A DNA stretch of 64,000 nt from Modestobacter italicus (GTDB lineage: Bacteria; Actinomycetota; Actinomycetes; Mycobacteriales; Geodermatophilaceae). A program made the translations under genes and the position numbers. Positions 1-8,537 of the stretch are shown here, piece after piece. Below the pieces are notes generated by a model. It was not told the DNA's origin, did no database searches, and worked only from the letters and a program-made list of their open reading frames with translations. The stretch is from positions 186,001 to 250,000 of the forward strand of contig NZ_JABGCJ010000002.1 in NCBI RefSeq assembly GCF_019799965.1. Direction: 5' to 3'. Position 1 is the first letter of the stretch. Each line of letters begins with the position of its first letter.

Positions 1-183
1 CGACGGCACACCGATCGTTCGTCCAGATCAAGTTGTCCGCCGAGACCGCTCTGGACGCCTCCGCACCGGTTCGTCGACCGCCGGCCATCGGTGCGACATC
101 CGCCGGTGGTCGTCGTGCCCTCCCTCTGGGGGGCACTGCGACCCGGCCGTCGTCCGATCCCGGGCCGTCTGCATGATCGACGA

Positions 184-414
184 GTGCGATCCGATCGTGA
201 ACCGAGTGCCGTCCGCTGGGTCCTCTGGGCCGTGCTGGCCGTCGTCTGGTCGTTCCTCGCGGTGGTCCGGTTCAACGGAGGGGAGCCGGGCTGGGGCTGG
301 CTGACGCTGCTCCTCGCGGCCGCCTGGGCGGCCCTGGCGGTGCGGGAGCGGCGCCGGTGGCAGCGACACCTGCAGGGCGACGGCTCCCACGGTGGCCGGT
401 CGGGCCTGCGCTGA
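184..414 (+). CDS. Small hypothetical membrane protein
   Basis: A 76-residue protein if translation starts at the GTG at 184; an in-frame ATG at 91 would add 31 arginine-rich residues that do not look like protein. Two hydrophobic stretches at about residues 11-25 and 33-47 suggest a two-pass membrane protein with a short Gly-rich turn, followed by an Arg-rich, probably cytoplasmic tail. I recognise no family. It stands alone, ending 54 bases before the 3' end of the convergent DUF885 gene. Its reality rests on the hydrophobic pattern only. Confidence 0.4.
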   Translation: MRSDREPSAVRWVLWAVLAVVWSFLAVVRFNGGEPGWGWLTLLLAAAWAALAVRERRRWQRHLQGDGSHGGRSGLR

Positions 415-468
415 CCGGGGACCGGCTCAGCGGGTGGTCTCCGCCGAGCCGGTCCCCGAGGTGCCGGA

Positions 469-2148
469 TCAGGAGCGGGCGAGCTCCGCGGCCAGCGGGC
501 CCAGGCCCAGCGGACCCAGGTCGAGCGCGGCCCGGTGCCAGGCCTTGAGGTCGAAGCCCGCCCCGCCGCGGGCGCGGGCCTCGTCCCGGCAGGTCAGCCA
601 CACCCGTTCGCCGACCTTGTAGGACGGCGCCTGCCCCGGCCAGCCGAGGTAGCGGTGCAGTTCGTCGACCCGCATCGCGTCCTCCATGTCCACGTGCGTG
701 CGGAGGAACGCCAGCGCGACGTCGTAGGTCCACCGGTCACCGGCGGCCCGGCCGGCCGGGATCGGCAGGTCCAGGTGCACCCCGATGTCCAGGACGACGC
801 GGGCGGCCCGCAGCTCCTGGGCGTCGAGCATGCCCAGCCGGTCGCCGAGGTCGTCGAGGAAGCCGAGCTCGCCCATCAGCCGCTCGGAGTACAGCGCCCA
901 GCCCTCGCCGTGCCCGGAGCACCAGCACAGCAGCCGCTGCCAGCGGTTGAGCACGGCGGCGTTGTAGACCGTCTGCCCGATCTGCAGGTGGTGGCCGGGC
1001 ACGCCCTCGTGGAAGACGGTGGTGGTCTCCCGCCAGGTGGTCATGTCGGTGACGCCGTCGGGCAGCGACCACCACATCCGGCCGGGCCGGGAGAAGTCCT
1101 CGGTGGGGCCGGTGTAGTAGACCCCCTCGCCGGAGGTCGGCGTGAGCCGCCCCTCGACCCGCTTCACCGGGCCCGGGATGTCGAAGTGGACGCCGTCCAG
1201 CGCGGCGATCGCCCGGTCGGCGGTCTCCTGCAGCCAGGCCTGCAGCGCGTCGCGGCCGCGCACCTGGCGGGCCGGGTCGGCGTCCAGGGCCGCCACCGCG
1301 CCGGCGATGCCCTGCCAGGGGGCGATCTGCTCGGCCACCGCCTCCTTCTCGGCGACGATCCGGGCCAGCTCCTCCCAGCCCCAGGCGTAGGTCTCCTCGA
1401 GGTCGAGGTCCATGCCGGTGAACAGCCGGGACTCCAGCGCGTACCGCTCACGTCCGACGCCGTCGGCCCCGGGGGCGTGCGGCAGCAGTTCGCGCTCCAC
1501 GGTGTCGGCGAAGGTCAGCAGGGCCGCGTTCGTGCCCTCCACCGCGCGGTCCAGGTCGGCGCGCAGCGCGTCGCCCACCGGAGCCCGGCCGGCGAACTCG
1601 GCGTAGAAGCCCGGCTGGCCGGCCGCGCCGGCCCAGCGGCGGGCGATGCCGGCGGTGAGCCGGACCTGCCGGACGGCGGACACCCTCCCCTTGGCGGCGG
1701 CGTCGACCAGCCCGGCCGTGTAGCCGGCCAGCGCCTCGGGCATCCGGCTGATCCGGCGGGCGACCGTGGCCCAGTCGTCCTCGGTGTTGGTCGGCATGAG
1801 GTCGAAGGTGCTGCGGAAGCCCTGCAGCGGGCTCTCCATGCTGTTGAGCGAGGCCTGCGTCCAGCCGGCGTCGTGCAGCGCGAGCTCGGCGCCCAGCCGT
1901 TCCAGCATCGCGCTCTGGGCGACGTCGTCCCGCCGGTCGACCGGGTCGATCCGCTGCACCTCGGCGATGGTGCGGCGCAGCAGCTCCGCGGTGGCGGCGT
2001 GCCCGTCGGGGGTGAGGTCGGGCCACCGGTCGTCGTGGCCGGGCACGCCGATGTAGGTGGCCACGGTCGGCTGGTCGGCGGCGTAGGCGTCGACGAAGCG
2101 GTCGGCCAGCTGGTCGAGTGGGGACGGCGGACGCACGGGCTCGCTCAT
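469..2148 (-). CDS. DUF885 family protein, putative zinc metallopeptidase-like
   Basis: A 559-residue protein matching the DUF885 family in length and composition. The family hallmark is seen at about residues 380-387, HEGVPGHH, an HExxH-like arrangement preceded by TTVFHEG, which suggests a metal-dependent hydrolase; substrates of most family members are unknown. Typical N-terminal features are present (LADRFVDAY near residue 15, a WPDLTPDG segment near residue 42). No signal peptide is visible, so it is probably cytoplasmic. The ATG at 2148 is followed by MSEPVRPPSP, a normal start. It is monocistronic: the neighbour at 2282 is divergent and 133 bases away. Confidence 0.85.
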   Translation of the reverse strand: MSEPVRPPSPLDQLADRFVDAYAADQPTVATYIGVPGHDDRWPDLTPDGHAATAELLRRTIAEVQRIDPVDRRDDVAQSAMLERLGAELALHDAGWTQASLNSMESPLQGFRSTFDLMPTNTEDDWATVARRISRMPEALAGYTAGLVDAAAKGRVSAVRQVRLTAGIARRWAGAAGQPGFYAEFAGRAPVGDALRADLDRAVEGTNAALLTFADTVERELLPHAPGADGVGRERYALESRLFTGMDLDLEETYAWGWEELARIVAEKEAVAEQIAPWQGIAGAVAALDADPARQVRGRDALQAWLQETADRAIAALDGVHFDIPGPVKRVEGRLTPTSGEGVYYTGPTEDFSRPGRMWWSLPDGVTDMTTWRETTTVFHEGVPGHHLQIGQTVYNAAVLNRWQRLLCWCSGHGEGWALYSERLMGELGFLDDLGDRLGMLDAQELRAARVVLDIGVHLDLPIPAGRAAGDRWTYDVALAFLRTHVDMEDAMRVDELHRYLGWPGQAPSYKVGERVWLTCRDEARARGGAGFDLKAWHRAALDLGPLGLGPLAAELARS

Positions 2149-2281
2149 GCCGGCACGCTAGCGCCGGATGGGAACGGTCGCCTCGGGGCCGCCCGCCCGG
2201 ACTCCGGTGCTTCAGCCGCGCCACGTGGGGTACGCCGACGCGGGCCCGCGGTCCGGGCGCCCCCGACGAGGAGGAGCAGCG

Positions 2282-3148
2282 ATGAGCACCAAGGTCGAGG
2301 AGTCGATCCAGGTCGACGTCCCTGTCAGCACCGCCTACAACCAGTGGACCCAGTTCGAGGACTTCCCGCACTTCATGAGCGGGGTCAAGGAGGTCCACCA
2401 GCGCGGTGACCAGCGGCTGCACTGGGTGGCCGAGATCGCGGGCGTGAAGCGCGAGTGGGACGCCGCGATCCTCGAGCAGGTCCCCGACCAGAAGGTCGCC
2501 TGGGCCGCCACGAGCGGCGCGACCAACGCCGGCGCCGTCCGGTTCGAACCCGCCGGTCCCGGGTCCACGATCGTGCACCTGAGCCTGGAGTACGAGCCCG
2601 AGGGCCTCGTCGAGCAGGCCGGGGACAAGCTGGGCATCGTGGGCCGGCAGGCGAAGGCCGACCTGCAGCGGTTCAAGGAGCTCATCGAGGACGCCGGCTA
2701 CGAGAGCGGTGCCTGGCGCGGCACGGTCCAGCACGGTGTGGGCGCCGGCACGCCCGGTGTGGAGGACGCAGCGCTCTCCCGCGGGGACAGCGGCAAGGCC
2801 GGGCTCTCGGCGAAGGGCGTCCTCGCCGGGGCGGCTGCGGTCGCCGGGGCAGCCGCCGCAGGGGCGGCGGTCGCCGCGTCGAAGAGCAGCAGCGAGGACA
2901 CCACCCCCGTGCCGGTGCCGCAGGACGCCGCCCCCGGCGAGGCCGTCCCGGTCGCGCCGGAGCAGGGCGCGGTCGCCCAGGAGGAGGTGACCGTCGTCGA
3001 CCAGCCGCCGGCCGGGCAGGTCCGCAACGACGTGCTCCTGGAGGCCGCCGACGCCGAGGGCCACACCACCCCGCCGTCGAGCGAGGGCGTGGAGACCGCC
3101 CGCCGCGACACCGACGACGACCCGATGATCGGCGGCGGCAGCCGCTGA
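2282..3148 (+). CDS. SRPBCC family protein with Ala/Pro-rich C-terminal tail
   Basis: A 288-residue protein. Residues 1 to about 145 form a START/SRPBCC (polyketide cyclase/dehydrase-like) lipid-binding domain: VEESIQVDVPVSTAYNQW followed by FEDFPHFMSGVKEV, the usual beginning of the family. The rest is a low-complexity tail with an Ala/Gly-rich hydrophobic stretch near residues 175-200, possibly a weak membrane segment, then an acidic Pro/Val-rich region. The start at 2282 is chosen because a strong purine-rich ribosome binding site (GAGGAGGAGC) lies just upstream and the domain begins here; an upstream in-frame ATG at 2168 lacks such a signal. The ligand is unknown. Proteins of this build are common in stress-tolerant actinobacteria, but no role can be read from the sequence. 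Confidence 0.85.
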   Translation: MSTKVEESIQVDVPVSTAYNQWTQFEDFPHFMSGVKEVHQRGDQRLHWVAEIAGVKREWDAAILEQVPDQKVAWAATSGATNAGAVRFEPAGPGSTIVHLSLEYEPEGLVEQAGDKLGIVGRQAKADLQRFKELIEDAGYESGAWRGTVQHGVGAGTPGVEDAALSRGDSGKAGLSAKGVLAGAAAVAGAAAAGAAVAASKSSSEDTTPVPVPQDAAPGEAVPVAPEQGAVAQEEVTVVDQPPAGQVRNDVLLEAADAEGHTTPPSSEGVETARRDTDDDPMIGGGSR

Positions 3149-3192
3149 CCCGGTGCGGCCGGTGGGGAGCTCCCGCCGGCCGCCCGCCGGGG

Positions 3193-3636
3193 TCAGTCGT
3201 CGGCGCGGTCGGGTTCGGGCAGCAGGCTCGGTAGGTTCACCACGATCGCCTCCTGGCTGCTGCGGGCGATCAGCACCACCGCCTCCTCGGCGCTGAGGTT
3301 CTCCTCGCGGTGCGGGGTGTACGGCGGCACGAACACGTAGTCGCCCGGCCCGGTCTGCAGCCGCACCTCCTCGCCGTGCTCGGCGAAGACGAACACCGGG
3401 TGGCCGCGCAGCACGTGGATCGCGGTCTCGGAGTCGCCGTGGTGGTGGTCGCCGGACCCGGTGTGCGGGGGCACCCGCGTCTCGCCCATCCAGAGCCGCT
3501 GGGCGCCGACGCTGGTGGCCGAGATCGCCTCGTGCCGGGTCATCCCGGAGGTCTGCGCGGTCTCCGCGGAGAGCGTCCCGGCGCGGACGTGCCGCAGCGG
3601 CTGGTGCCAGTCGTCGGGGAAGTCCTGGTCCGCCAT
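3193..3636 (-). CDS. Cupin domain protein
   Basis: A 147-residue single-domain cupin_2 protein. The first cupin motif is visible at about residues 73-90 (GDHHHGDSETAIHVLRG, a His-rich metal site with a following Glu) and the second near residues 120-130 (PPYTPHREEN). The spacing fits a small beta-barrel that binds a divalent metal or small ligand. The reaction cannot be inferred; such proteins include isomerases, dioxygenases and binding proteins. The ATG at 3636 opens MADQDFPDDWHQ. A perfect palindrome lies 47 bases upstream and could be its operator. Confidence 0.8.
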   Translation of the reverse strand: MADQDFPDDWHQPLRHVRAGTLSAETAQTSGMTRHEAISATSVGAQRLWMGETRVPPHTGSGDHHHGDSETAIHVLRGHPVFVFAEHGEEVRLQTGPGDYVFVPPYTPHREENLSAEEAVVLIARSSQEAIVVNLPSLLPEPDRADD

Positions 3637-3682
3637 GCGCGGCAGGCTACCGCCGCCACCCGCCCGCCGGGCCGGCTCCCGC

Positions 3683-3707
3683 CTTCGATCAGGTGACCTG
3701 ATCGAAG
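3683..3707. repeat. Perfect 12-bp inverted repeat between fbiC and the cupin gene
   Basis: Arms of 12 bases (CTTCGATCAGGT and its complement) at 3683-3694 and 3696-3707 flank a single central G. The element lies upstream of the cupin gene and downstream of fbiC, both on the minus strand. A near-continuous 25-bp dyad is more typical of a regulator operator than of a terminator, since it leaves no loop. The binding protein is unknown. Confidence 0.5.
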
Positions 3708-3709
3708 GC

Positions 3710-3763
3710 CGTCCTCCCGCACCAGCGTTGGTGCAGGAGGCCGGCCTCTGGTGCGGGAGGACG
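3710..3763 (-). terminator. Hairpin downstream of fbiC, likely terminator
   Basis: Perfect 16-bp arms at 3710-3725 (CGTCCTCCCGCACCAG) and 3748-3763 enclose a 22-base centre that itself contains the palindrome AGGCCGGCCT. It lies 14 bases past the fbiC stop on the minus strand. There is no T tract, as is usual for GC-rich actinobacterial terminators. Confidence 0.55.
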
Positions 3764-3777
3764 ACGCCGGTGCCGGG

Positions 3778-6378
3778 TCAGACGAGCTTGAGGGTGAGGG
3801 CGCGGCGGCCCTCGTCGCTGCGGGCGGTGGCCATCCGCTCGGGGCTCGGCGTGCCGTACTCCGTCGTCCGCTGCCGGGCCGGGCGGCCGATCGCGGCGGC
3901 CATCGCCTCCAGCTCGGCGATGGTCTTCAGCGACCCGTTGCCCGAGCCGGCCATCCGGCTGATCGTCTCCTCCATCAGCGTGCCGCCCAGGTCGTTGGCG
4001 CCGCCGTTGAGCATCGCCTGGGTGCCGGTGTCGCCGAGCTTCACCCAGGAGGTCTGGATGTTGTCGATCCGGCCGTGCAGCAGCAGCCGGGCGACCGCGT
4101 GCACCGCCCGGTTCTCCCGGTTCGTCGGCCCCGGGCGGGCGACCCCGGCCAGGTAGATCGGGGCGTTGTGGTGCACGAACGGCAGCAGCACGAACTCCCG
4201 GAAGCCCCCGGTCTCGTCCTGGAGAGCGGCGAGCGTGCGCAGGTGGGCGACCCAGTGGGCGGGGGTGTCGACGTGGCCGTACATCATCGTCGAGGTCGTC
4301 GGCAGGCCCACCCGGTGCGCCGTCCGCACGATCTCCAGCCAGGCCGCCGCGGGCAGCTTGCCCTTGGTGAGCACCCAGCGGACGTCGTCGTCCAGGATCT
4401 CCGCCGCCGTGCCCGGGAGGGAGTCGACGCCCGCCTCCTTGGCCGCGGTCAGGAAGTCGCGGTAGGAGAGCCCGGTGCGGGCCGCGCCGTTGACCACCTC
4501 CATCGGGGAGAAGGCGTGCAGGTGGATGTCGGGCCGGCGGGACTTCACCTCCCGCGCCAGGTCGAAGTACGCGGTGCCGGGCAGGTCGGGGTGGATGCCG
4601 CCCTGCATGCAGATCTCGGTCGCGCCGCCCGCCCAGGCCTCGTCGACCCGGTCGCCGACCTGCTGCATCGACAGGGTGAAGGCGTCGGCATCGGTGCGCC
4701 GCTGGGCGAACGCGCAGAACCGGCAGCCGGTGTAGCAGACGTTGGTGAAGTTGACGTTCCGGTTCACCACGTAGGTGACGTCGTCGCCGTTGACGTCCCG
4801 GCGGACGTCGTCGGCCAGTGCGGCCAGCGCCGCCAGGTCGGCGCCGTCGGCCCCCAGCAGCGCGAGGTACTCGGCGTCGCTCAGCCCGGCGGGGTCGGTC
4901 TCGGCGTGCCGCAGGGCCGCGTGCACCTCCGGGTCGCCGGCCGCGATCGCGGTCGAGTGCCCGTCGCGGGCGCTCTCGGTGCGGGAGCGCAGCTCGGCCC
5001 AGTCGCCGTAGACGGCGTCGAAGTCGCTGCGCCGGTCGCCGGTGCGACCCACCGTGTCGATCTCGGTGTGCAGGTCGGTGCGCCCGGACGACGTCCAGGC
5101 CTCGTCCGGCTCCTGCCAGGGCAGACCCGCGGGGATGCGCCCTTCCACGGCGAGCCCGTCCGGCCCGGCCAGGACGAACACGTGCGGGCGCACCCGCGGG
5201 TCCAGCCACGGCTCGGGCTGGGTGACGTAGCCGGGCTGGGCGGCCAGCCGCTCGCGCAGGGTGAACCCGGCGTCGGCGGTCAGCTCGGCGAGCTTGTCGA
5301 TGTTCGGCCACGGCCGCTCGGGGTTGACGTGGTCGGGGGTGAGGGGTGAGACCCCGCCCCAGTCGTCGACGCCGGCGCGCAGCAGCAGCGCCAGCTCGGT
5401 GGAGTCGGAGAGGTTCGGCGGTGCCTGCACCCGGGCCGCGGGGCCCAGCATCAGCCGGGTGACCGCCACCGCGGCCACGTACTCCTGCAGGGCGAGGTCG
5501 TCGTGCGCGGCCATCGCGGTGCGCGGCTTGGCCCGGAAGTTCTGCACGATCACCTCCTGCACGTGCCCGTGTCGCCGCGCCGAGGCCCGGATCTCGGCGA
5601 TCGCGTCGACCCGCTCGGCGTGCGTCTCGCCGATCCCCAGCAGCACGCCGGTGGTGAAGGGGACGGCGGAGCGGCCGGCGTCCTCCAGCACCCGGAGCCG
5701 GACGGCGGGCTCCTTGTCGGGGGAGCCGAAGTGCGGCCCGCCCTTCTCCGACCACAGCCGGGTGGCGGTCGTCTCCAGCATCATCCCCATCGACGCCGCG
5801 ACCGGCTTGAGCCGCTGGATCTCCTCCCACGACAGCACGCCCGGGTTCAGGTGGGGGAGCAGCCCGGTCTCCTCCAGCACCCGGATCGCCATCGCCCGCA
5901 GGTAGTCCAGCGTGGAGTCGAAGCCGGCGGCCTCCAGCCACTCGGCGGCGACCGGCCAGCGGTCCTCCGGGCGGTCGCCGAGGGTGAACAGCGCCTCCTT
6001 GCAGCCCAGCGCGGCACCGGCGCGGGCGATGTCCAGGACCTCGTCGGGGGAGAGGAACGGCGCCTTGCCCTCGGCGCGCAGCTGGCCGGGCGTGGTCACG
6101 AACGTGCAGTAGTGGCAGCGGTCGCGGCACAGGTGCGTCAGCGGGATGAACACCTTGCGGCTGTAGGTGACCACTCCCGGCCGGCCTGCTGAGGCGAGCC
6201 CGGCGTCGCGCACCCGCGAGGCGGCGGTCAGCAGCCGGTCCAGCGGTTCGCCCTCGCCGAGCCCGCGGGCGTGCAGCAGGATCTCGGCCTCGGTGGCGTC
6301 CAGCGTCACCCCGCGCTCGGCGCGCACCAGGGCACGGCGGAGGGCGGAGTCGGACGGGGCGGGCAGGGCGGTGCTCAT
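3778..6378 (-). CDS. fbiC: 7,8-didemethyl-8-hydroxy-5-deazariboflavin (FO) synthase FbiC
   Basis: An 866-residue fused CofG-CofH enzyme that makes FO, the chromophore of coenzyme F420, from tyrosine and 5-amino-6-ribitylamino-uracil; the family is usually about 850 residues. Two radical SAM 4Fe-4S motifs are intact: CRDRCHYC (Cys84, 88, 91) in the N-terminal CofG half, and CYTGCRFC (Cys548, 552, 555) in the CofH half. The start at 6378 (MSTALPAP) is chosen over an upstream in-frame codon at 6507 because the extension is low-complexity and lies in a terminator-like region. The other F420 genes (fbiA, fbiB, fbiD) are not in this window. The LLM-type oxidoreductase at 15787 could be an F420 user. 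A flavin reductase-like gene lies upstream on the same strand but is separated by a hairpin. Confidence 0.96.
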   Translation of the reverse strand: MSTALPAPSDSALRRALVRAERGVTLDATEAEILLHARGLGEGEPLDRLLTAASRVRDAGLASAGRPGVVTYSRKVFIPLTHLCRDRCHYCTFVTTPGQLRAEGKAPFLSPDEVLDIARAGAALGCKEALFTLGDRPEDRWPVAAEWLEAAGFDSTLDYLRAMAIRVLEETGLLPHLNPGVLSWEEIQRLKPVAASMGMMLETTATRLWSEKGGPHFGSPDKEPAVRLRVLEDAGRSAVPFTTGVLLGIGETHAERVDAIAEIRASARRHGHVQEVIVQNFRAKPRTAMAAHDDLALQEYVAAVAVTRLMLGPAARVQAPPNLSDSTELALLLRAGVDDWGGVSPLTPDHVNPERPWPNIDKLAELTADAGFTLRERLAAQPGYVTQPEPWLDPRVRPHVFVLAGPDGLAVEGRIPAGLPWQEPDEAWTSSGRTDLHTEIDTVGRTGDRRSDFDAVYGDWAELRSRTESARDGHSTAIAAGDPEVHAALRHAETDPAGLSDAEYLALLGADGADLAALAALADDVRRDVNGDDVTYVVNRNVNFTNVCYTGCRFCAFAQRRTDADAFTLSMQQVGDRVDEAWAGGATEICMQGGIHPDLPGTAYFDLAREVKSRRPDIHLHAFSPMEVVNGAARTGLSYRDFLTAAKEAGVDSLPGTAAEILDDDVRWVLTKGKLPAAAWLEIVRTAHRVGLPTTSTMMYGHVDTPAHWVAHLRTLAALQDETGGFREFVLLPFVHHNAPIYLAGVARPGPTNRENRAVHAVARLLLHGRIDNIQTSWVKLGDTGTQAMLNGGANDLGGTLMEETISRMAGSGNGSLKTIAELEAMAAAIGRPARQRTTEYGTPSPERMATARSDEGRRALTLKLV

Positions 6379-6477
6379 CGGCGACGACGCTATCCCCGCG
6401 GTGTGACCACCGCGTTCCGTGGCCTCCGGTCCGGGCCGGTGCCGGCAGTCGGTGAGGTGGGTCAACCCGCGTGAGCG

Positions 6478-6511
6478 GGGGTTGAGCCGCGTCCTGGCGC
6501 GGCTCAACCCC
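6478..6511 (-). terminator. Hairpin terminator downstream of the flavin reductase gene
   Basis: Perfect 14-bp arms (GGGGTTGAGCCGCG and its complement) at 6478-6491 and 6498-6511 with a 6-base loop. An overlapping weaker dyad (GGTCAACCC with GGGGTTGAGCC) begins at 6460. It lies between the 3' end of the flavin reductase gene and the 5' end of fbiC, both on the minus strand, so it probably separates their transcripts. Confidence 0.65.
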
Positions 6512-6573
6512 GGCTGGGCCGGGCCAACCCGGACGGCGGGCGGTCGGGACGGCGGGCGGTCGGGCGCTGGGCG

Positions 6574-7083
6574 CTAGGGGCGGCGCAGGGGCGCACCGGC
6601 GCCGTCGGTCCAGCGGCCGCGCAGCCGCACCAGCGGGTCGCCGTCCGCGAGCACCGGCACGCCCTCGACCTGCAGCAGCACCACCACGTGCGTCCCGGCC
6701 GGCACCACCGAGTGCACCGTGCAGTCCATCGCCGCCAGCGCGCCGTCCAGCACGATCGCATCGCTGACCGGGGCGCGCCGCCAGGGCACCGACTCCAGCA
6801 GGTGGCGTGCGCTGGGCCGGCCGGCCGAGGCGAACCGGCTGGCCAGGATCGCCTGCCCGGCCCCGAGCACGTTCACCGCGCAGGACCCGATCGACTGCAG
6901 CACCTCGGCCGGGTACCCCTCGGCGGCCAGCCCGATCGCGACCAGCGGCGGGTCGGCCGAGACGCTCATCAGCGAGGTCACCGTCGTCCCGACGTCGTCG
7001 ATGTCGTCGCGGACGGTCAGCAGCACCACCCCGGCGGCGTACTGGCGGAGGGCGGCGGCGTACTCCGCGGCATCGACAGGCAC
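6574..7083 (-). CDS. Flavin reductase domain (FMN-binding) protein
   Basis: A 169-residue protein with the flavin reductase-like split beta-barrel: AALRQYAAGVVLLTV near the N-terminus, then TTVTSLMSVSADPPLVAIGL (residues about 33-52), the standard flavin-binding segment of HpaC/RutF-type reductases. These proteins reduce free FMN or FAD with NAD(P)H and pass it to a partner monooxygenase. No monooxygenase is adjacent, so the partner is unknown. The start at 7083 opens MPVDAAEYAAAL. It is divergent from the flavoprotein gene at 7110 with only 26 bases between them, so their promoters must overlap. Confidence 0.85.
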   Translation of the reverse strand: MPVDAAEYAAALRQYAAGVVLLTVRDDIDDVGTTVTSLMSVSADPPLVAIGLAAEGYPAEVLQSIGSCAVNVLGAGQAILASRFASAGRPSARHLLESVPWRRAPVSDAIVLDGALAAMDCTVHSVVPAGTHVVVLLQVEGVPVLADGDPLVRLRGRWTDGAGAPLRRP

Positions 7084-7109
7084 GGGGGTCAGTCGACCAC
7101 AATGGCCCG

Positions 7110-8534
7110 GTGACCACTGCGGAGCAGGAGTACGACGTCATCGTCCTGGGTGCCGGGTCGACCGGGGAGAACGTCGCCGACATCGTCGTCCGCGGGGGTC
7201 TGAGCGCGGTGCTGGTGGAGAGCGAGCTGGTCGGCGGGGAGTGCTCCTACTGGGCGTGCATGCCCAGCAAGGCGCTGCTGCGCGGCTCGGAGGTGCTGGC
7301 CGAGGCCCGAGCCGTCTCCGGCGCGGCCGCCGCGGTCACCGGCGAGCAGGACGTCGCGGCGACCCTGGCCCGCCGCGACGGCTTCACCAGCCACTGGGAC
7401 GACGCCGGCCAGGCACAGTGGGTCGAGAGCGCCGGCATCGCGCTGGTCCGCGGGCACGGCCGGCTGGCGGGGGAGAAGCGGGTGGTGGTCGCGCAGGCCG
7501 ACGGCAGCGAGCTGACGCTGACCGCCCGGCACGCCGTCGCCGTCTGCACCGGCTCCCGGGCCGCGGTGCCGGGCGTCGAGGGGCTGGCCGACGTGCAGCC
7601 GTGGACGCCGCGGGAGGCGACCAGCGCCGAGGAGGCCCCGCGCCGGCTGCTGGTGATCGGCGGCGGGTACGTCGGCTGCGAGATGGCCACCGCCTGGCAG
7701 CAGCTGGGCTCCGCGGTGACCCTGCTGCAGCACGGGGACCGGCTGCTGCCGCACCTGGAGCCGGCCGCCGGTGAGGCGGTGGAGGCGTCGCTGCGGGCGC
7801 TGGGCGTGGACGTGCAGCTGGGCACCGGCGTCCGGGCCGCCCGCCGCGAGGGCGAGGAGGTGGTGCTCGTCTGCGACAGCGGCGACGAGGTGCGCGGCGA
7901 GGAGGTGCTGGTCGCCACCGGCCGGGCGGCGAACACCGACGAGATCGGCCTGGACGTCGTCGGCCTGCAGCCGGGCGGGTACCTGGACGTCGACGAGTCG
8001 CTGCAGGTGCCCGGGCTGCCGTGGCTCTACGGCGTGGGTGACGTCAACGGCCGCCAGCAGCTGACCCACATGGGCAAGTACCAGGCCCGCCAGGCGGGCG
8101 CCGCGATCGTCGCCCGGGCCCGCGGCGAGCAGGTCGACCTGTCCGACTGGTCGCCGTTCGTGGCGACCGCCGACCGCCGCGCCACCCCGAGCGTGGTGTT
8201 CACCGACCCGCAGGTCGCCGCGGTCGGGCTGACCACCGCCCAGGCAGCCGACGCCGGCCTGCCGCACCGGGTCGTGGAGTACCCGATCGGCAGCGTGGCC
8301 GGCGCCTCCCTCTTCGCCGACGGCTACACCGGGACGGCGATCGCGGTCGTCGACACCGAGCGTGAGGTGCTGCTGGGGGTGACGTTCGTCGGCGCCGGGG
8401 TGGCGGAGCTGCTGCACTCGGCGACGATCGCGGTGGTGGGTGAGGTGCCGATCAGCCGGCTGTGGCACGCGGTGCCCTCCTACCCGACGATCAGCGAGAT
8501 CTGGCTGCGCCTGCTCGAGACCTACCGGGGCTGA
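7110..8534 (+). CDS. NAD(P)/FAD-dependent pyridine nucleotide-disulfide oxidoreductase
   Basis: A 474-residue class I flavoprotein disulfide reductase-like enzyme. Visible features: an FAD-binding GAGSTGENVA near residue 13, a redox-type cysteine pair at Cys45 and Cys50 in GGECSYWACMPSK, a second NAD(P) dinucleotide fold (VIGGGYVGCEMA, near residue 180), and the GVGDVNG FAD segment near residue 307. At the C-terminus the usual HPTxSE becomes SYPTISE (Tyr458, Glu463), so the base His is a Tyr. The substrate is therefore not glutathione, mycothione or lipoamide by simple homology. The GTG at 7110 places the dinucleotide fold at the N-terminus. The NAD kinase gene follows after 3 bases, so the two are almost certainly co-transcribed. 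Confidence 0.9.
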   Translation: MTTAEQEYDVIVLGAGSTGENVADIVVRGGLSAVLVESELVGGECSYWACMPSKALLRGSEVLAEARAVSGAAAAVTGEQDVAATLARRDGFTSHWDDAGQAQWVESAGIALVRGHGRLAGEKRVVVAQADGSELTLTARHAVAVCTGSRAAVPGVEGLADVQPWTPREATSAEEAPRRLLVIGGGYVGCEMATAWQQLGSAVTLLQHGDRLLPHLEPAAGEAVEASLRALGVDVQLGTGVRAARREGEEVVLVCDSGDEVRGEEVLVATGRAANTDEIGLDVVGLQPGGYLDVDESLQVPGLPWLYGVGDVNGRQQLTHMGKYQARQAGAAIVARARGEQVDLSDWSPFVATADRRATPSVVFTDPQVAAVGLTTAQAADAGLPHRVVEYPIGSVAGASLFADGYTGTAIAVVDTEREVLLGVTFVGAGVAELLHSATIAVVGEVPISRLWHAVPSYPTISEIWLRLLETYRG

Positions 8535-8537
8535 GGG

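Noticed and set aside
3689-7183. A 1164-codon open frame overlapping fbiC on the same strand
   Set aside because: It is the wrong frame of fbiC and the flavin reductase gene; both real frames carry catalytic motifs, while this one is Arg/Ala/Pro repeat-like.
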